Source: Rossellomorea marisflavi (GTDB lineage: Bacteria; Bacillota; Bacilli; Bacillales; Bacillaceae_B). From it: a stretch of 64,000 nt of DNA. Below are positions 9,436-19,646 of this stretch, piece by piece. Positions within the stretch are counted from its first letter, which is position 1, and each line of letters opens with the position of its first letter. Below the pieces are notes generated by a model, which worked only from the letters and a program-made list of their open reading frames with translations, had not been told where the DNA came from and made no database searches. The position numbers and the translations under genes were made by a program. The stretch is from positions 2,592,001 to 2,656,000 of the forward strand of contig NZ_CP081870.1 of the NCBI RefSeq assembly GCF_022170785.1. Direction: 5' to 3'.

Positions 9436-9966
9436 TTATGGCTTGATACTCTCAAGATCTTCGATAATATCTTCTTCTGACATCGTCCCCGTGATGATCT
9501 TTTCGATCTTCCCATCTGGGTTGATCAGCATGGTCGTCGGAAGCGGATCGATTCCGTAGGCATTCTGCACTTCTTCTTCCTTATCGACGACAATCGGAAA
9601 TTCGAGGCCGTGCTTAGAAGAGAAGCTGTTGATCAGGAAGTCCGACTGCCCTACATTCACCGCAAGGATCTGAACGCCTTTATCCTCATATTTTTTATAT
9701 TGATTGTTCATATAGGGCATCTCACGTTCACAGGGTTTACACCATGTTCCCCAAAAATTTAGGAATACCCCCTGCCCTTTGTAGTCGGAAAGCTGATGGG
9801 TGTTGCCTTCCATGTCTTTAAGGACAAAATCAGGGGCCTGATCACCCACCTGAAGCTTACCACGATCTTCCTTGGTGAAGTTGGCATACAGCGTGTAGCC
9901 GACGGCTGACACCAGTATCAGCAAGATGGCCGACCGGATTATCAGTCTGCGCTTTTTCTTGTTCAT
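9436..9966 (-). CDS. resA: Thiol-disulfide oxidoreductase ResA
   Basis: A 176-residue membrane-anchored thioredoxin-like protein: anchor at about 10-27, then an AhpC/TSA-type fold. The active site reads WCKPCERE. ResA reduces the haem-binding cysteines of apocytochrome c on the outer face of the membrane. B. subtilis ResA has CEPC; here the second position is Lys, while the Glu three residues after the second Cys is kept. The cis-proline loop is present as DPLPTTML. First gene of resABC. Confidence 0.95.
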   Translation of the reverse strand: MNKKKRRLIIRSAILLILVSAVGYTLYANFTKEDRGKLQVGDQAPDFVLKDMEGNTHQLSDYKGQGVFLNFWGTWCKPCEREMPYMNNQYKKYEDKGVQILAVNVGQSDFLINSFSSKHGLEFPIVVDKEEEVQNAYGIDPLPTTMLINPDGKIEKIITGTMSEEDIIEDLESIKP

Positions 9967-10096
9967 CGTAACCCTCCTTGCTCTGAAATCGCTATCAAAA
10001 TAAGTGAAATAAAATGACTTCCTATCGAAGTCCTTATGTATACCTCCCCATCACTTCAAAAATGATAGAAGGAAAGGGGATGATCGATTGATCAAC

Positions 10097-10196
10097 CCCT
10101 GCCAGTGTCTGGTTCAACCGTTTCTAGAAGCAGGGGCCTTCCCCATAGATGGTAAAATTCCTTTCCAATTATACCATTTTTCTTCATGACGGTCTT
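10097..10196 (-). promoter_or_regulatory. Possible resA promoter and leader hairpin
   Basis: TATAAT on the minus strand at 10173-10168, with only a weak AAGACC in the -35 place, which would suit an activator-dependent (ResD) promoter. Downstream a CCCCTGC / GCAGGGG inverted repeat (10098-10138) lacks a T run. The leader to resA would be about 200 bases. Weakly supported. Confidence 0.3.
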
Positions 10197-10225
10197 TCAG
10201 ATTATATGAATGATTCGTGACACTT

Positions 10226-10957
10226 TTATTTGTTGGCGGCTGATTCTGCCAGCGTGCGGAGCTGCTTGACTTCGTGCGGGGTCAGCTCTCTTCCTTCACC
10301 AGCTGTCAGACCCTGGAGGGTGAGTGAGCCATAGCGCTCGCGCTTCAGCTTCTGCACCGGGTATCCGATATGCTCGAACATGCGGCGAACCTGACGATTC
10401 CGACCTTCATGGATCGTGATTTCGATGATGGACTTCCCTTGCTTCTTGTCCATGCTCAGCATTTTCACTTTCGCCGGAGCGGTTCTGCCATCCTCGAGCT
10501 TCACACCCTTTTCAAGTTCCTTCAACTTGAATTTGGATGGTATGCCCTTCACCCTGGCAACGTACGTCTTTTCGATTTCATTGCTCGGGTGCATGAGGAG
10601 ATTGGCGAACTCTCCGTCATTCGTAAGAAGCAACAAGCCAGACGTTTCATAGTCTAGGCGACCGATCGGATAGATCCTCTCGTCGATTTCCGGGAAGAAA
10701 TCCGTCACGACTTCACGATTCTTATCATCGGTCACGGCAGAAATCACGCTCCGCGGTTTGTATAGCATATAGTACACCTTGTTTTCCCGTTCGATCTGGA
10801 CTCCGGAGACATCCACCCGGTCGGAAGCCGCTACCTTGGTTCCCAATTCTTTAACGACTTTCCCATTCACTTTGACTTTTCCTTCTATGATCAGCTGCTC
10901 AGCTTTGCGCCTTGATGCGACACCGCTGTGTGCAATAACTTTTTGTAAACGTTCCAC
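10226..10957 (-). CDS. rluB: 23S rRNA pseudouridine synthase RluB
   Basis: A 243-residue RsuA/RluB-family enzyme. An S4 RNA-binding domain covers about 2-60 (MERLQKVIAHSGVASRRKAE). The catalytic aspartate lies in GRLDYETSGLLLLTNDG, and the family block NRQVRRMFEHIGYPV is near residue 190. It converts a uridine of 23S rRNA domain V to pseudouridine. In B. subtilis it sits in the same place, between spmB and resA. The hairpin at 11019-11067 separates it from spmB. Confidence 0.94.
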   Translation of the reverse strand: MERLQKVIAHSGVASRRKAEQLIIEGKVKVNGKVVKELGTKVAASDRVDVSGVQIERENKVYYMLYKPRSVISAVTDDKNREVVTDFFPEIDERIYPIGRLDYETSGLLLLTNDGEFANLLMHPSNEIEKTYVARVKGIPSKFKLKELEKGVKLEDGRTAPAKVKMLSMDKKQGKSIIEITIHEGRNRQVRRMFEHIGYPVQKLKRERYGSLTLQGLTAGEGRELTPHEVKQLRTLAESAANK

Positions 10958-11018
10958 GGTCTTTCACCTCATTTTTCTATTCCTTCATGAATTATGGCAT
11001 AAACCATGGAAAATAGAA

Positions 11019-11067
11019 AGGTATAAAAAGAAAACGGGGTTCCGCTTTCCTTTTATACCTTTTTAGA
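11019..11067. terminator. Long hairpin between spmB and rluB
   Basis: AAAGGTATAAAAAGAAAACGG pairs almost fully with CCGCTTTCCTTTTATACCTTT across a short loop. It follows the spmB stop and can end the dacB-spmA-spmB transcript. The T run on the minus side is short, so termination may be partial. Confidence 0.65.
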
Positions 11068-11080
11068 ATTGGAGGCCAAA

Positions 11081-11611
11081 TTAGAACATCAGTGTTACGA
11101 CGAAGATGGCGGCTGCGATTCCGACCACATCGGCGAGAAGACCGACCTTCATTGCATCCCCCATCCTTCGTATCCCTACAGCACCGAAGTAAACGGTCAA
11201 GACGTACAGTGTCGTATCCGTACTTCCCTGAAGTACAGATGCAAGCCTCCCTATGAAGGAATCCGGTCCATAAGCCGCCACCATATCGCTCATCATTCCT
11301 AGAGCGGCCGTCCCGGAGATCGGCCTGATGATAGCGAGGGGGACGATTTCCGGCGGGATTCCGATAGCCAGGAGACCAGGCCGGATAAGATCGACAAAGA
11401 ATTCCAAAGCGCCTGATTCCCTGAAAATCGTGATGGCTACAAGCATTCCAATCAGGAAAGGGATGATCGACATGGCAATTTTGATCCCTTCCTTCCCCCC
11501 TTCCACGAAGGATTCATAGGTAGGGACCTTCTTCCACGTGCCGTACAGAAGAATGAAGCCGATCAATAGGGGGATCATCCAGAGTGAAACCAACGAAATC
11601 CACTGCATCAC
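11081..11611 (-). CDS. spmB: Spore maturation protein SpmB
   Basis: A 176-residue membrane protein with a nucleoside-transporter gate fold, similar to SpmA. Conserved segments include SIIPFLIGMLVAITIFRESGA and IIRPISGTAALG. Overlaps the end of spmA by 4 bases. In B. subtilis SpmA and SpmB are needed for full dehydration of the spore core, acting in the mother cell with DacB. The dacB-spmA-spmB order is kept here. Confidence 0.94.
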   Translation of the reverse strand: MMQWISLVSLWMIPLLIGFILLYGTWKKVPTYESFVEGGKEGIKIAMSIIPFLIGMLVAITIFRESGALEFFVDLIRPGLLAIGIPPEIVPLAIIRPISGTAALGMMSDMVAAYGPDSFIGRLASVLQGSTDTTLYVLTVYFGAVGIRRMGDAMKVGLLADVVGIAAAIFVVTLMF

Positions 11612-12201
11612 TTCACCCCCCGTTTCGTTCTCCTGTAGTGGAAGTACCGGTCAATGAGGATTGCGCCGATTGCCGACAGGATGGTTGCCACCAGGGTAGG
11701 ACCCACGATTTCCGTCGGCGAGGCTGAATCATATTTCATCCTGATGGCAATGACCGTCGTCGGAATGAGGGTGATGCTTGACGTATTGATGGCCAGAAAC
11801 GTGATCATCGACCTGCTCGCCGAGTCCCTTCCACCGTTCAGCCGCTTCAGCTGTTCCATCGCTTTGATCCCAAGGGGAGTAGCCGCATTCCCAAGACCGA
11901 ACATATTCGCCATCATATTGCTTAAGATATACCCCATGGCCGGATGGTCTGCCGGCACTTCCGGGAACAGCCTCTTCACAAACGGCCTGCAGAGTCCCGC
12001 AAGCTTATCGAGGAGCCCCGCCTCCTGGGCAATCCTCATCATCCCGAGCCAAAAAACGAGGACGCTGATGAGGCCGATACAGAGGGTGACCGCTTCATTG
12101 GCCGATTGAAAGATGGCTTCGTTCACTTCGGCCATCCTCCCATTGATCACAGCAAAAACGAGACCGATGATCGTGAGCGCCACCCAGATGATGTTAACCA
12201 T
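11608..12201 (-). CDS. spmA: Spore maturation protein SpmA
   Basis: A 197-residue membrane protein of the same fold family as SpmB, with four or five helices. The segment NMMANMFGLGNAATPLGIK and the run INTSSITLIPTTVIAIR are typical of SpmA. It overlaps the dacB stop by 8 bases and the spmB start by 4, so all three are one unit. Role: spore core dehydration and heat resistance, acting with SpmB. Confidence 0.94.
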   Translation of the reverse strand: MVNIIWVALTIIGLVFAVINGRMAEVNEAIFQSANEAVTLCIGLISVLVFWLGMMRIAQEAGLLDKLAGLCRPFVKRLFPEVPADHPAMGYILSNMMANMFGLGNAATPLGIKAMEQLKRLNGGRDSASRSMITFLAINTSSITLIPTTVIAIRMKYDSASPTEIVGPTLVATILSAIGAILIDRYFHYRRTKRGVK

Positions 12202-13357
12202 TTCCGTTCACACCAAGGACCGATTGGATGGAGCCGGCCCATAGCTTCCACCAGCTTTTCTTCTCGGGTTTTGATCCTGATTCAAAATATACCGGGAGAG
12301 AGTCCACTTGTTCATCATCCAGATAGACGAGGGCATTGCCGACAACATCAGGCGCCCCCTTACCATCGGCCCATTTCTTCTCAGGCTTCATCATCCTGTA
12401 CTCCACCCTGACACCGTCCACTTCGTTCTTTTGAAGAGTCAGGACCGCATCTCTGTCCACACGGACATGCCCTTGATAAATAGGGTCATCGATGTTTTCG
12501 ATTTTCCCTTTTGCTATGACGATTTTATAGTCATACTGCTTGAATCCATACTCGAACATGGAGATATGATCATTCCAATCATCCGGCCCGTTCAATGTAA
12601 CGGCGATCAAGTTCTCCCCATCTTTAGAGGCTGTGGAGACAAGTGTCCGTTTCGCCCTCTTGGTGAAGCCTGTTTTTCCTCCCGTGCTGTATTTATAAAG
12701 CTCCGTCAAAAGCCTGTTCTTGTTCTTCCACTTCCTGTCCCATTTCTCTTCGGGATTGGGCGCTGTATGGAGCTTGGTCCCGGCAATCTCGGCATAGCGC
12801 TCATTTTTCATGGCGTACCTGGTCAGGATGGCCATATCCCTTGCGGTGGAATAGTGGTCCTCATGATCATCCAACCCATGTGGATTCGCAAAATGGGTGT
12901 TTTCCATACCAATTTCACGGGCTTTTTCATTCATCATATAAACGAACCCATCGAGACTGCCGCCTACGTAATCTGCAATAGTAACGGCCGCATCATTCCC
13001 CGATCTCAGCATCAGCCCGTACACGAGGTCTTCCAATTTGATTTTTTCCCCCGCTTTCAGGTACAGCGAGGATCCTTCTGTTCTGACGGCATCATCCGGC
13101 ACCGTTACATCGCGGTCAAGCTTCCCAGATTCCACGGCCAGGATCGCTGTCATGATCTTGGTGATACTCGCAATCCTGCTTTTCTCATCCGCATCTTTTT
13201 CATACAGGACCCTGCCTGTTTCCTGATCCATCAGGATCGCCCTCTGCGAGCTCACAGATGGAGCAGCCTGTACCTTTCCTGAAACCAATGAGAACAAGAG
13301 GACAACGATCAGGAGGCTGTATATGTAGACTTTCCGATTATTCCCCTTCACCTGCAT
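12194..13357 (-). CDS. dacB: Sporulation D-alanyl-D-alanine carboxypeptidase DacB (PBP5*)
   Basis: A 387-residue penicillin-binding protein with a signal peptide cut near VQAAPS. The serine peptidase motifs are SITK (SxxK), RSGND (SxN) and GGKTG (KTG). A C-terminal beta domain follows from about residue 275. It trims peptide side chains in spore cortex peptidoglycan. The ATG at 13357 has AGGAG only 3 bases away; the GTG at 13351 has it at 9 bases and is the better start. A SigE-type promoter lies upstream, matching the known mother-cell expression. Confidence 0.93.
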   Translation of the reverse strand: MQVKGNNRKVYIYSLLIVVLLFSLVSGKVQAAPSVSSQRAILMDQETGRVLYEKDADEKSRIASITKIMTAILAVESGKLDRDVTVPDDAVRTEGSSLYLKAGEKIKLEDLVYGLMLRSGNDAAVTIADYVGGSLDGFVYMMNEKAREIGMENTHFANPHGLDDHEDHYSTARDMAILTRYAMKNERYAEIAGTKLHTAPNPEEKWDRKWKNKNRLLTELYKYSTGGKTGFTKRAKRTLVSTASKDGENLIAVTLNGPDDWNDHISMFEYGFKQYDYKIVIAKGKIENIDDPIYQGHVRVDRDAVLTLQKNEVDGVRVEYRMMKPEKKWADGKGAPDVVGNALVYLDDEQVDSLPVYFESGSKPEKKSWWKLWAGSIQSVLGVNGNG

Positions 13358-13384
13358 CTACTCCTTGTCATGACTATTTGTACA

Positions 13385-13412
13385 AGTTTATGCGGGACAA
13401 CGGGTAATATGA
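13385..13412 (-). promoter_or_regulatory. Probable SigE promoter of dacB-spmA-spmB
   Basis: Minus strand TCATATT (13412-13406), 13 bases, CATAAACT (13392-13385). This is close to the SigE consensus KMATATT / CATACAHT with allowed spacing. dacB is SigE-dependent in B. subtilis. Confidence 0.75.
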
Positions 13413-13437
13413 TTGAATACTCCCTTGCGCTTGCCAT

Positions 13438-13473
13438 AAAAAAAAACACCGCCCACTTCCGGACGGTGTTTCA
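13438..13473 (-). terminator. Terminator of scpA-scpB
   Basis: Minus strand AACACCGTCC pairs with GGGCGGTGTT, followed by nine T. It begins directly past the scpB stop. Confidence 0.9.
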
Positions 13474-13476
13474 GAA

Positions 13477-14061
13477 TCATTCATTGTTATTCAGCGTTTC
13501 CTGGAATTTTTCAAAAAACAGATCTGCTTCCTCATCTGCAAATTCTTCTTGTACATGATCTGGCAGGGGTGGAAGCTCCTCTATGCTCTTCAACCCGAAA
13601 TAATCGAGGAATTCTTTGGTCGTACCGAACAGGTAGGCCCTGCCTGTTCCCTCGGCGCGCCCCACTTCTTTTACCAGCCCTTTCGATGTGAGGGTTTGTA
13701 CGGGACGTTCTGTCTTGACCCCCCGGATCTGTTCGATCTCAGCACGTGTGATGGGCTGCTTGTACGCGATGATGGCCAAGGTTTCAAGTGCCGCCTGGGA
13801 AAGGAGGCTCACATTTGGTGATTCCACCAGCTTTTTAAGGTATTCAGCATGTTCTTTTTTAGTAGCGAGCTGATAGGCACCCGCAATTTCAACGACTGCG
13901 ATCCCGCGGTCGTCGTACCATTCTTTCAGTTCATTCATTCTGTTCAATGCTTCGGCTTCCGGTATCTCCAAAACCGAACAGACCTGTTTCAGGGAAAGAC
14001 CTTCGTCTCCGGCTGCGAAAAGCAGGCTTTCGAGGATGGCTTTCCAATTACGTTTGTCCAA
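13477..14061 (-). CDS. scpB: Segregation and condensation protein ScpB
   Basis: A 194-residue protein with two winged-helix domains (about 5-75 and 85-160). Typical segments are [18 protein letters not shown] and [20 protein letters not shown], and [17 protein letters not shown]. The ScpB dimer binds ScpA, which bridges the SMC heads, giving the SMC-ScpAB complex that compacts and separates chromosomes. It overlaps scpA by 14 bases. The acidic C-terminal tail ([15 protein letters not shown]) is usual for the family. Confidence 0.95.
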   Translation of the reverse strand: MDKRNWKAILESLLFAAGDEGLSLKQVCSVLEIPEAEALNRMNELKEWYDDRGIAVVEIAGAYQLATKKEHAEYLKKLVESPNVSLLSQAALETLAIIAYKQPITRAEIEQIRGVKTERPVQTLTSKGLVKEVGRAEGTGRAYLFGTTKEFLDYFGLKSIEELPPLPDHVQEEFADEEADLFFEKFQETLNNNE

Positions 14062-14812
14062 CTAGTCCTACCTCCTCACTTGCTTCCACAAAAATTTCCG
14101 TGAAATTCTCTTCCTGGTCGACGATGATTTTTTGACGTTTCATCAATTCAAGGACGGCCAGGAATGTGACAACCAGATGATCTTTTTGATTGGAGGGGAA
14201 AAGGCTGGTGAAGGTAGTTCGCTTCCTCAAACTTTGCAGGCTCACTAAAATTTCATCCATTCGTTTTTCTATGGAAATCTCCTGCCTGGTAATTCTCGTT
14301 GACACAGGCTTCTGGAGCTTTTTGCGTCGCAATAATTTATTGAATGCACCGAGCATATCATAGACTGTGACCTGGCCGATGCTGTCTTTCAGGTTTGAAT
14401 CCTCTATGTATTCAGATAGGTCGCTTGGCGGCTTCGTAAAGACCTGTCCCCGCTCTTCTTCCCTGCTCCGTAGTTCTGTGGCAGCTTCTTTGAATTTGCG
14501 GTATTCAATCAGTCTTTCCACCAGTTCGTCCCTCGGATCCTCTTCCTCGAATTCGATTTCTTCATCGAGGGAATCTTCATCGTATTTCGGCAGGAGCATC
14601 TTGCTCTTGATCGCAAGGAGCGTCGCCGCCATCACAAGATATTCACTCGCAACGTCGAGCTTCAGATCCTTCATGGCGTGCACATAGATCATGTATTGCT
14701 CGGTAATCTGTGCCATGGGGATATCATAGATATCAATTTCAAGTGAATTGATCAGATGCAGTAGAAGATCCATCGGACCTTCGAACGCTTCAATTTTCAC
14801 GTTATATTCCAT
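14048..14812 (-). CDS. scpA: Segregation and condensation protein ScpA (kleisin)
   Basis: About 254 residues from the ATG at 14812 ([13 protein letters not shown]); an earlier ATG at 14830 has no better ribosome site. The N-terminal kleisin motif [12 protein letters not shown] and the C-terminal winged helix ([16 protein letters not shown]) are clear, with an acidic middle. ScpA links the two SMC heads and recruits ScpB. Same operon as scpB, with a SigA-like promoter upstream. Confidence 0.95.
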   Translation of the reverse strand: MEYNVKIEAFEGPMDLLLHLINSLEIDIYDIPMAQITEQYMIYVHAMKDLKLDVASEYLVMAATLLAIKSKMLLPKYDEDSLDEEIEFEEEDPRDELVERLIEYRKFKEAATELRSREEERGQVFTKPPSDLSEYIEDSNLKDSIGQVTVYDMLGAFNKLLRRKKLQKPVSTRITRQEISIEKRMDEILVSLQSLRKRTTFTSLFPSNQKDHLVVTFLAVLELMKRQKIIVDQEENFTEIFVEASEEVGLVGQT

Positions 14813-14859
14813 TTCATCACCAATTTCCATTGTACAGACTTAAAAAAGAGCTACTTATT

Positions 14860-14888
14860 AGTATAGTAGATTGACTACCATTCTCCAA
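14860..14888 (-). promoter_or_regulatory. Probable SigA promoter of scpAB
   Basis: Minus strand TTGGAG, 17 bases, TATACT, about 48 bases before the scpA start. Confidence 0.6.
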
Positions 14889-14968
14889 TAGAAATTTTAC
14901 CCCCTGCTCAATTCGTTTCACCACACGGGGGAGTATGCTACACTAACCCTATTGAAAGGAGCGGTTGA

Positions 14969-15493
14969 ATGACACAACATCCCATCCCCTATATCGAATT
15001 CCTCGCCCACTTCAATGGGAGCAGGGATTACTTTGAGTGCCATGAGGTCCTAGAAGAATACTGGAAAGACATCGATCCCGGCAACAGGGACTCCCACTGG
15101 GTCGGCCTCATCCAGATTGCCGTCGGGATGTATCATTATCGCAGGGACAACCTTAAGGGTGCAGGACGAATGATCCGTAAGGGTACGGAGAATCTGAAGC
15201 GTCACCGTTCGGTCATGAGAGATTTAGGTCTTGATGAAAGCAGACTGTTTTCCATCCTTTCAGAAACAGAGGAAAGCATTGTGAAAGAAATGCCCTATCG
15301 CAGTGTCAGCCTCCCAATACAGGATCCAGACCTTCTCCTATCTGTTCAGCAGTGGTGCACCCATAACGGATACGGCTGGTCTCTCCCGAGTGACTTGACC
15401 GATCACGAGCTCATTCATCGCCATTCACGCAGGGATCGCTCCCAAGTGATCCAAGAACGTGAAGAAGCCCTTCTCAGAAAAAAAAGAAACTAG
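14969..15493 (+). CDS. ypuF: DUF309 protein, YpuF homologue
   Basis: A 174-residue protein with the DUF309 helical domain at about 12-75; the signature YFECHEVLEEYWK and IQIAVGMYHYRRDN are visible. Biochemical role unknown; the conserved His and Glu suggest a ligand or metal site. The start has GAAAGGAG 7-8 bases upstream. It is divergent from scpA, and in B. subtilis ypuF lies beside scpA too. The C-terminal 30 residues are basic. It shares a bidirectional terminator with ribT. Confidence 0.88.
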   Translation: MTQHPIPYIEFLAHFNGSRDYFECHEVLEEYWKDIDPGNRDSHWVGLIQIAVGMYHYRRDNLKGAGRMIRKGTENLKRHRSVMRDLGLDESRLFSILSETEESIVKEMPYRSVSLPIQDPDLLLSVQQWCTHNGYGWSLPSDLTDHELIHRHSRRDRSQVIQEREEALLRKKRN

Positions 15494-15513
15494 CCTCAGG
15501 GCCAGTTTCTTTT
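15483..15513. terminator. Bidirectional terminator between ypuF and ribT
   Basis: AAAGAAACT pairs with AGTTTCTTT, with A and T runs on both sides. Confidence 0.8.
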
Positions 15514-15515
15514 TT

Positions 15516-15881
<366 letters not shown>

Positions 15882-15983
15882 TTACGTTTATATCCAGATA
15901 CTTGTATCATGGACAAAACAATCATTTTAATAAGCGAATGTTTTACTATCTTACTAAAACTGTTCTTTTTTATCAACTACCGT

Positions 15984-16076
15984 TTAGTTTCCCGCTAAGA
16001 AGAGCCAGTAAACCACTCCCCACGCCAAACCAACTGCCAAAAGAAGGAAAAATAAGCGCGTGTTATTTTTCGACAT
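15984..16076 (-). CDS. Possible 30-residue single-pass membrane peptide
   Basis: Reads MSKNNTR, then a hydrophobic run LFFLLLAVGLAWGVVYWLFL, then AGN. A G-rich ribosome site (GGGGGGGAT) lies 5-6 bases before the ATG. The charged start and single membrane span resemble known bacterial micropeptides, but I recognise no family. It lies between ribT and lysA on their strand. Could be chance; only the clean start signal and hydrophobic profile support it. Confidence 0.45.
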   Translation of the reverse strand: MSKNNTRLFFLLLAVGLAWGVVYWLFLAGN

Positions 16077-16199
16077 ACCATCCCCCCCGATTCAACACCC
16101 GATCTATGAATGTATCTGGTAGACTCGCACTCTATCAAGTATAACAGGTCACGGGAATATCCGGCACCTTCGGCCAGGAGATTCCCATGAACGTCACAT

Positions 16200-17504
16200 T
16201 CAATCGAGTGGGAGGTCAAGGGAGAGAATATCCTCATAGGTTTCCCTTTTCACTACAAGGCGATCCTTCCCTCCTTCCACGAAAACGACGGGCGGACGTG
16301 GAATACGGTTATAGTTATTCGCCATGGAGTAACCGTATGCGCCTGTGCAGAAGACGGCCAGGAGGTCACCAGGTTCTGAAACCGGTAACGGCAGATCCCA
16401 GATCAGCATGTCACCTGACTCACAGCATTTCCCTGCAATGGATACGGTCTCTTCCACAGGTGTCCCTGCCTTATTGGCAAGTACCGCCTCGTATTTCGCG
16501 CGGTACAGAGCAGGGCGGATATTATCACTCATCCCTCCGTCGATGGCGACATATTTCCTTACTTCCGGTACGACCTTGGTCGATCCGATGCTGTAGAGGC
16601 TCGTCCCCGCATCGCCCACCAGTGAACGACCCGGCTCGATCCAGATTTCCGGCATGTCCAGTCCATGACGCTCCACCTCTTCCTTCACCACTGTGATCAT
16701 GTCTTTTACATACTGTGCAGGTGGGATCGGCTGATCTTCGTTCGTGTACCGGATACCGAAGCCTCCTCCAAGATTGATGACCTGAGGAACGAACCCGTGC
16801 TGCTCCTTCCACGATGCCACGGTGTCGATGATCTTCCTTGCGGCCAAGATGAAGCCAGTCGTTTCAAAGATCTGCGACCCGATATGACAGTGGAGTCCAA
16901 GGAGTTCGATGCCCTCCATGGCCACTGCCTTTTTCATCGCCTCTTCGGCTTGGCCGTTTCCAAGATCGAAGCCGAACTTCGAATCCTCCTGACCCGTCAG
17001 GATATAATCATGGGTATGGGCCTCGATCCCAGGAGTGACACGGAGAAGCACCCTCGTCGATCCTCCACGTTCAGCGAGTATGGCGCCAATCAGCTCAAGC
17101 TCGTGGAAGTTATCGACCACAATGCAACCGATCCCAAGTTTGAGTGCCATTGCAAGCTCTTCATACGATTTGTTGTTTCCGTGAAAATGAATCTTCTCGA
17201 CAGGAAAACCCGCTTTGATTGCCGTATGGAGTTCCCCTCCGGAAACCACGTCCAAGGATAACCCTTCTTCTTTCATCAATTGAAAGATCGCAATGCTTGA
17301 AAAGGCTTTGCTCGCGTAGGCAACCTCCGCTTTGACGCCCAGCTCTTCAAACGTATCCTTAAAGCCGCGTGCGCGTTCCCTGATCAGTGATGTATCATAT
17401 ATGTACAGGGGGGTACCGTATTGTTCCGCGAGCTTTACGGTATTGACCCCACCTATGGTCAGTTGACCCTGTTCGTTAATTTCCTGAGATCCATGAAGTT
17501 CCAT
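16200..17504 (-). CDS. lysA: Diaminopimelate decarboxylase LysA
   Basis: A 434-residue PLP enzyme that makes L-lysine from meso-diaminopimelate. The PLP lysine is in VAYASKAFS, the glycine-rich phosphate loop in INLGGGFGIRY, and the substrate block CCESGDMLIWD with downstream GAYGYSMANNYN match the family. It lies directly after spoVAF, as in B. subtilis. Start ATG with GAGGGGAATG upstream. No clear T-run terminator was found past its stop. Confidence 0.96.
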   Translation of the reverse strand: MELHGSQEINEQGQLTIGGVNTVKLAEQYGTPLYIYDTSLIRERARGFKDTFEELGVKAEVAYASKAFSSIAIFQLMKEEGLSLDVVSGGELHTAIKAGFPVEKIHFHGNNKSYEELAMALKLGIGCIVVDNFHELELIGAILAERGGSTRVLLRVTPGIEAHTHDYILTGQEDSKFGFDLGNGQAEEAMKKAVAMEGIELLGLHCHIGSQIFETTGFILAARKIIDTVASWKEQHGFVPQVINLGGGFGIRYTNEDQPIPPAQYVKDMITVVKEEVERHGLDMPEIWIEPGRSLVGDAGTSLYSIGSTKVVPEVRKYVAIDGGMSDNIRPALYRAKYEAVLANKAGTPVEETVSIAGKCCESGDMLIWDLPLPVSEPGDLLAVFCTGAYGYSMANNYNRIPRPPVVFVEGGKDRLVVKRETYEDILSLDLPLD

Positions 17505-17587
17505 TCTCTGCTCATTCCCCTCTTTAATCCTTTACTAATTAAAAGTAATTTACCATAGAATGAGGGGGCTTGCAATCCTTCCAGGAT

Positions 17588-19057
17588 TCAGCTCGGCTGT
17601 TTGTGCCGGTTCCGTGCATGGACGATGCTTGGTCTGATTTTGGCACCCGGCACCGAACGCCTGATGAGGATCTGTAGGAACGCTTTCGGACTGAATGGCA
17701 GCAGGGGCCACATATAAGGAGTATTCAGTGACTTGATATTGGTGACGAATAGGACGTAAAGGGTACATCCAATCACGAGTCCCGGAATATGGAACAACGC
17801 CACGAAAATTAAAATGACCAATCGTGCCATCTTGTTGGCGACGCTTAATTCATAACTCGGGGTGGCAAAGGTACCGATCGATGCAACCGCTACATAAAGG
17901 ATGACCTCCGGTTGGAAAAGCCCAACATCGATGGCAATCTGACCGATCAGGACCGCCGCGATCAGACCCATTGCCGTTGATAGCGGCGTTGGCGTGTGTA
18001 TGGCCGCTATCCTGAACATCTCCACCCCTAGATCTGCGATGAAGAGCTGGGCGATCACCGGGATATTGGTCTGTTCATCGGGACCGACATACTTGATAGC
18101 TTCCGGCAATAATGATGGATCCAAGACAAATAGATACCATAAAGGCAGAAGGAATAACGACGCCAGGACACCCAGGAATCTCGTCCAGCGGACAAATGTC
18201 CCCACTGCTGGAGATTGGCGATATTCTTCCGCATGCTGGAGATGATGAAAATACGTGGTCGGGGTGATGATCACACTCGGTGAGGTATCCACGAAGATCA
18301 GGACATGGCCTTCCAAAAGGTGAGTCGCCCCGACGTCCGCCCTTTCCGTGTACCGCACGAGGGGGTACGGATTATATCCTTGTTTGACAAGGAATTCCTC
18401 GATTGTTTTATCGGCCATCGTCAGGCCGTCGATTTTTATGCTTTGAAGCTCTTGTTTGACGATTTCGATCAGGTTCGGATCGGCCACGTCTTCGATATAG
18501 GCGATGGAAATGTCCGTTTTGGACCGTTCACCTATCCTGAAGATCTCAAACCGGAGTCTCGGATCTCGGATCCTCCTGCGGGTCAGGGCTGTGTTGACGA
18601 TGATATTTTCCACATAGCCATCACGTGAACCCCTTACCACCTTTTCTGTATCCGGCTCCGACGGTTGCCTTCCGGGATAGCTCCTCACATCAACGATCAG
18701 GGCTTCCGGGGCCCCTTCCACAAAGACGGCAATCAACCCTGATAGGACTTCATCCACCGCTTCCTCCACCGTTTTGACAGGTTCGACGGACTGGTGGACC
18801 AGACGATTGTGTACAATATCATAAATCTTACTGGTTGCCCGTTCATTATCATTCACTTCAACGAGTTCTTCAACGATATGAATGACATACGATGCATCAG
18901 TCAATCCATTGATATAGTAGATATGGACACCTTTCTTCAGGATCATCAGCTTACGTACGCCCAAGTCGAAGCTTTTATTCAGTCCAACATGGTTTTGCAT
19001 ATACTCTTCGAGTTTCCCCAAGTCCTTTGGAATCGGGGTCTTCCTGATTTCACCCAT
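17588..19057 (-). CDS. spoVAF: Stage V sporulation protein AF
   Basis: About 489 residues from the ATG at 19057 (AGGAG 8 bases upstream; an upstream GTG at 19066 is less likely). A GerA-type germinant-receptor A-subunit homologue: a soluble N-terminal half (to about 290) and a membrane half with four or five helices. The blocks [21 protein letters not shown] and [21 protein letters not shown] are typical. In B. subtilis it is the last gene of spoVA and its protein sits in the spore inner membrane, aiding germination. It overlaps spoVAEa by 8 bases. Confidence 0.94.
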   Translation of the reverse strand: MGEIRKTPIPKDLGKLEEYMQNHVGLNKSFDLGVRKLMILKKGVHIYYINGLTDASYVIHIVEELVEVNDNERATSKIYDIVHNRLVHQSVEPVKTVEEAVDEVLSGLIAVFVEGAPEALIVDVRSYPGRQPSEPDTEKVVRGSRDGYVENIIVNTALTRRRIRDPRLRFEIFRIGERSKTDISIAYIEDVADPNLIEIVKQELQSIKIDGLTMADKTIEEFLVKQGYNPYPLVRYTERADVGATHLLEGHVLIFVDTSPSVIITPTTYFHHLQHAEEYRQSPAVGTFVRWTRFLGVLASLFLLPLWYLFVLDPSLLPEAIKYVGPDEQTNIPVIAQLFIADLGVEMFRIAAIHTPTPLSTAMGLIAAVLIGQIAIDVGLFQPEVILYVAVASIGTFATPSYELSVANKMARLVILIFVALFHIPGLVIGCTLYVLFVTNIKSLNTPYMWPLLPFSPKAFLQILIRRSVPGAKIRPSIVHARNRHKQPS

Positions 19058-19622
19058 TGTACCCACTCCTCTCTAAGATGATTTCCACTGCTTTTTTCGT
19101 GATGGGACTGCCTTGGGAGTAGTGATCCCGCTTCGCCATTTTCCCTATGTCCCCTACACCGACGATTACCGCCACGTCCAGTTCATCCAGACAATACACC
19201 GTATCACCCGTCAATCTTCCCATTTCCATTTCCGGCACGCCGAATTTATCGACTCCATAGGGGGTGAGCTCTCCGAATTTATCAATGCACACGTCGACCC
19301 TCGTCCACTCCGCATGCCTTGTATGACTGGCAACAGCTATAACACCCAGCACTTCAATATCATCATGCTGCGCTACGTACTTCATGGCCCTCTCTCCCGA
19401 CCCTTCCCCAAGGAAGCCGCTATCATCGAACATGACAAAAACAGGGTCGCATTTGGCCTTTTTGATCAACTTGACCACTTCCGGCCCGGAAAGGACGGTC
19501 GGATTCCCCTTCGTGCTGGAAATACAACGTCCCCCGAACTCCTTGGCCACGCATTCAACGGCCTTTTTCGCATATTCGTCACCGTCGGTTACAAGGATGA
19601 CCTTCCGTTTCGTGTCTGTCAT
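19050..19622 (-). CDS. spoVAEA: Stage V sporulation protein AEa
   Basis: A 190-residue soluble protein; markers are [33 protein letters not shown] and [17 protein letters not shown]. Spores of B. subtilis carry it bound on the inner membrane; its exact task is unclear. Normally it follows spoVAEb, but here its start lies only 24 bases past the spoVAB stop, so AC, AD and AEb are missing between them. It overlaps spoVAF. Confidence 0.92.
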   Translation of the reverse strand: MTDTKRKVILVTDGDEYAKKAVECVAKEFGGRCISSTKGNPTVLSGPEVVKLIKKAKCDPVFVMFDDSGFLGEGSGERAMKYVAQHDDIEVLGVIAVASHTRHAEWTRVDVCIDKFGELTPYGVDKFGVPEMEMGRLTGDTVYCLDELDVAVIVGVGDIGKMAKRDHYSQGSPITKKAVEIILERSGYNG

Positions 19623-19646
19623 TTCAACGACCGCCTCTGCTTATGA

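Noticed and set aside
12308..13282. Plus-strand open frame of 324 codons opposite dacB
   Set aside because: Antisense shadow of a well-supported penicillin-binding protein; no recognisable domain or start signal.
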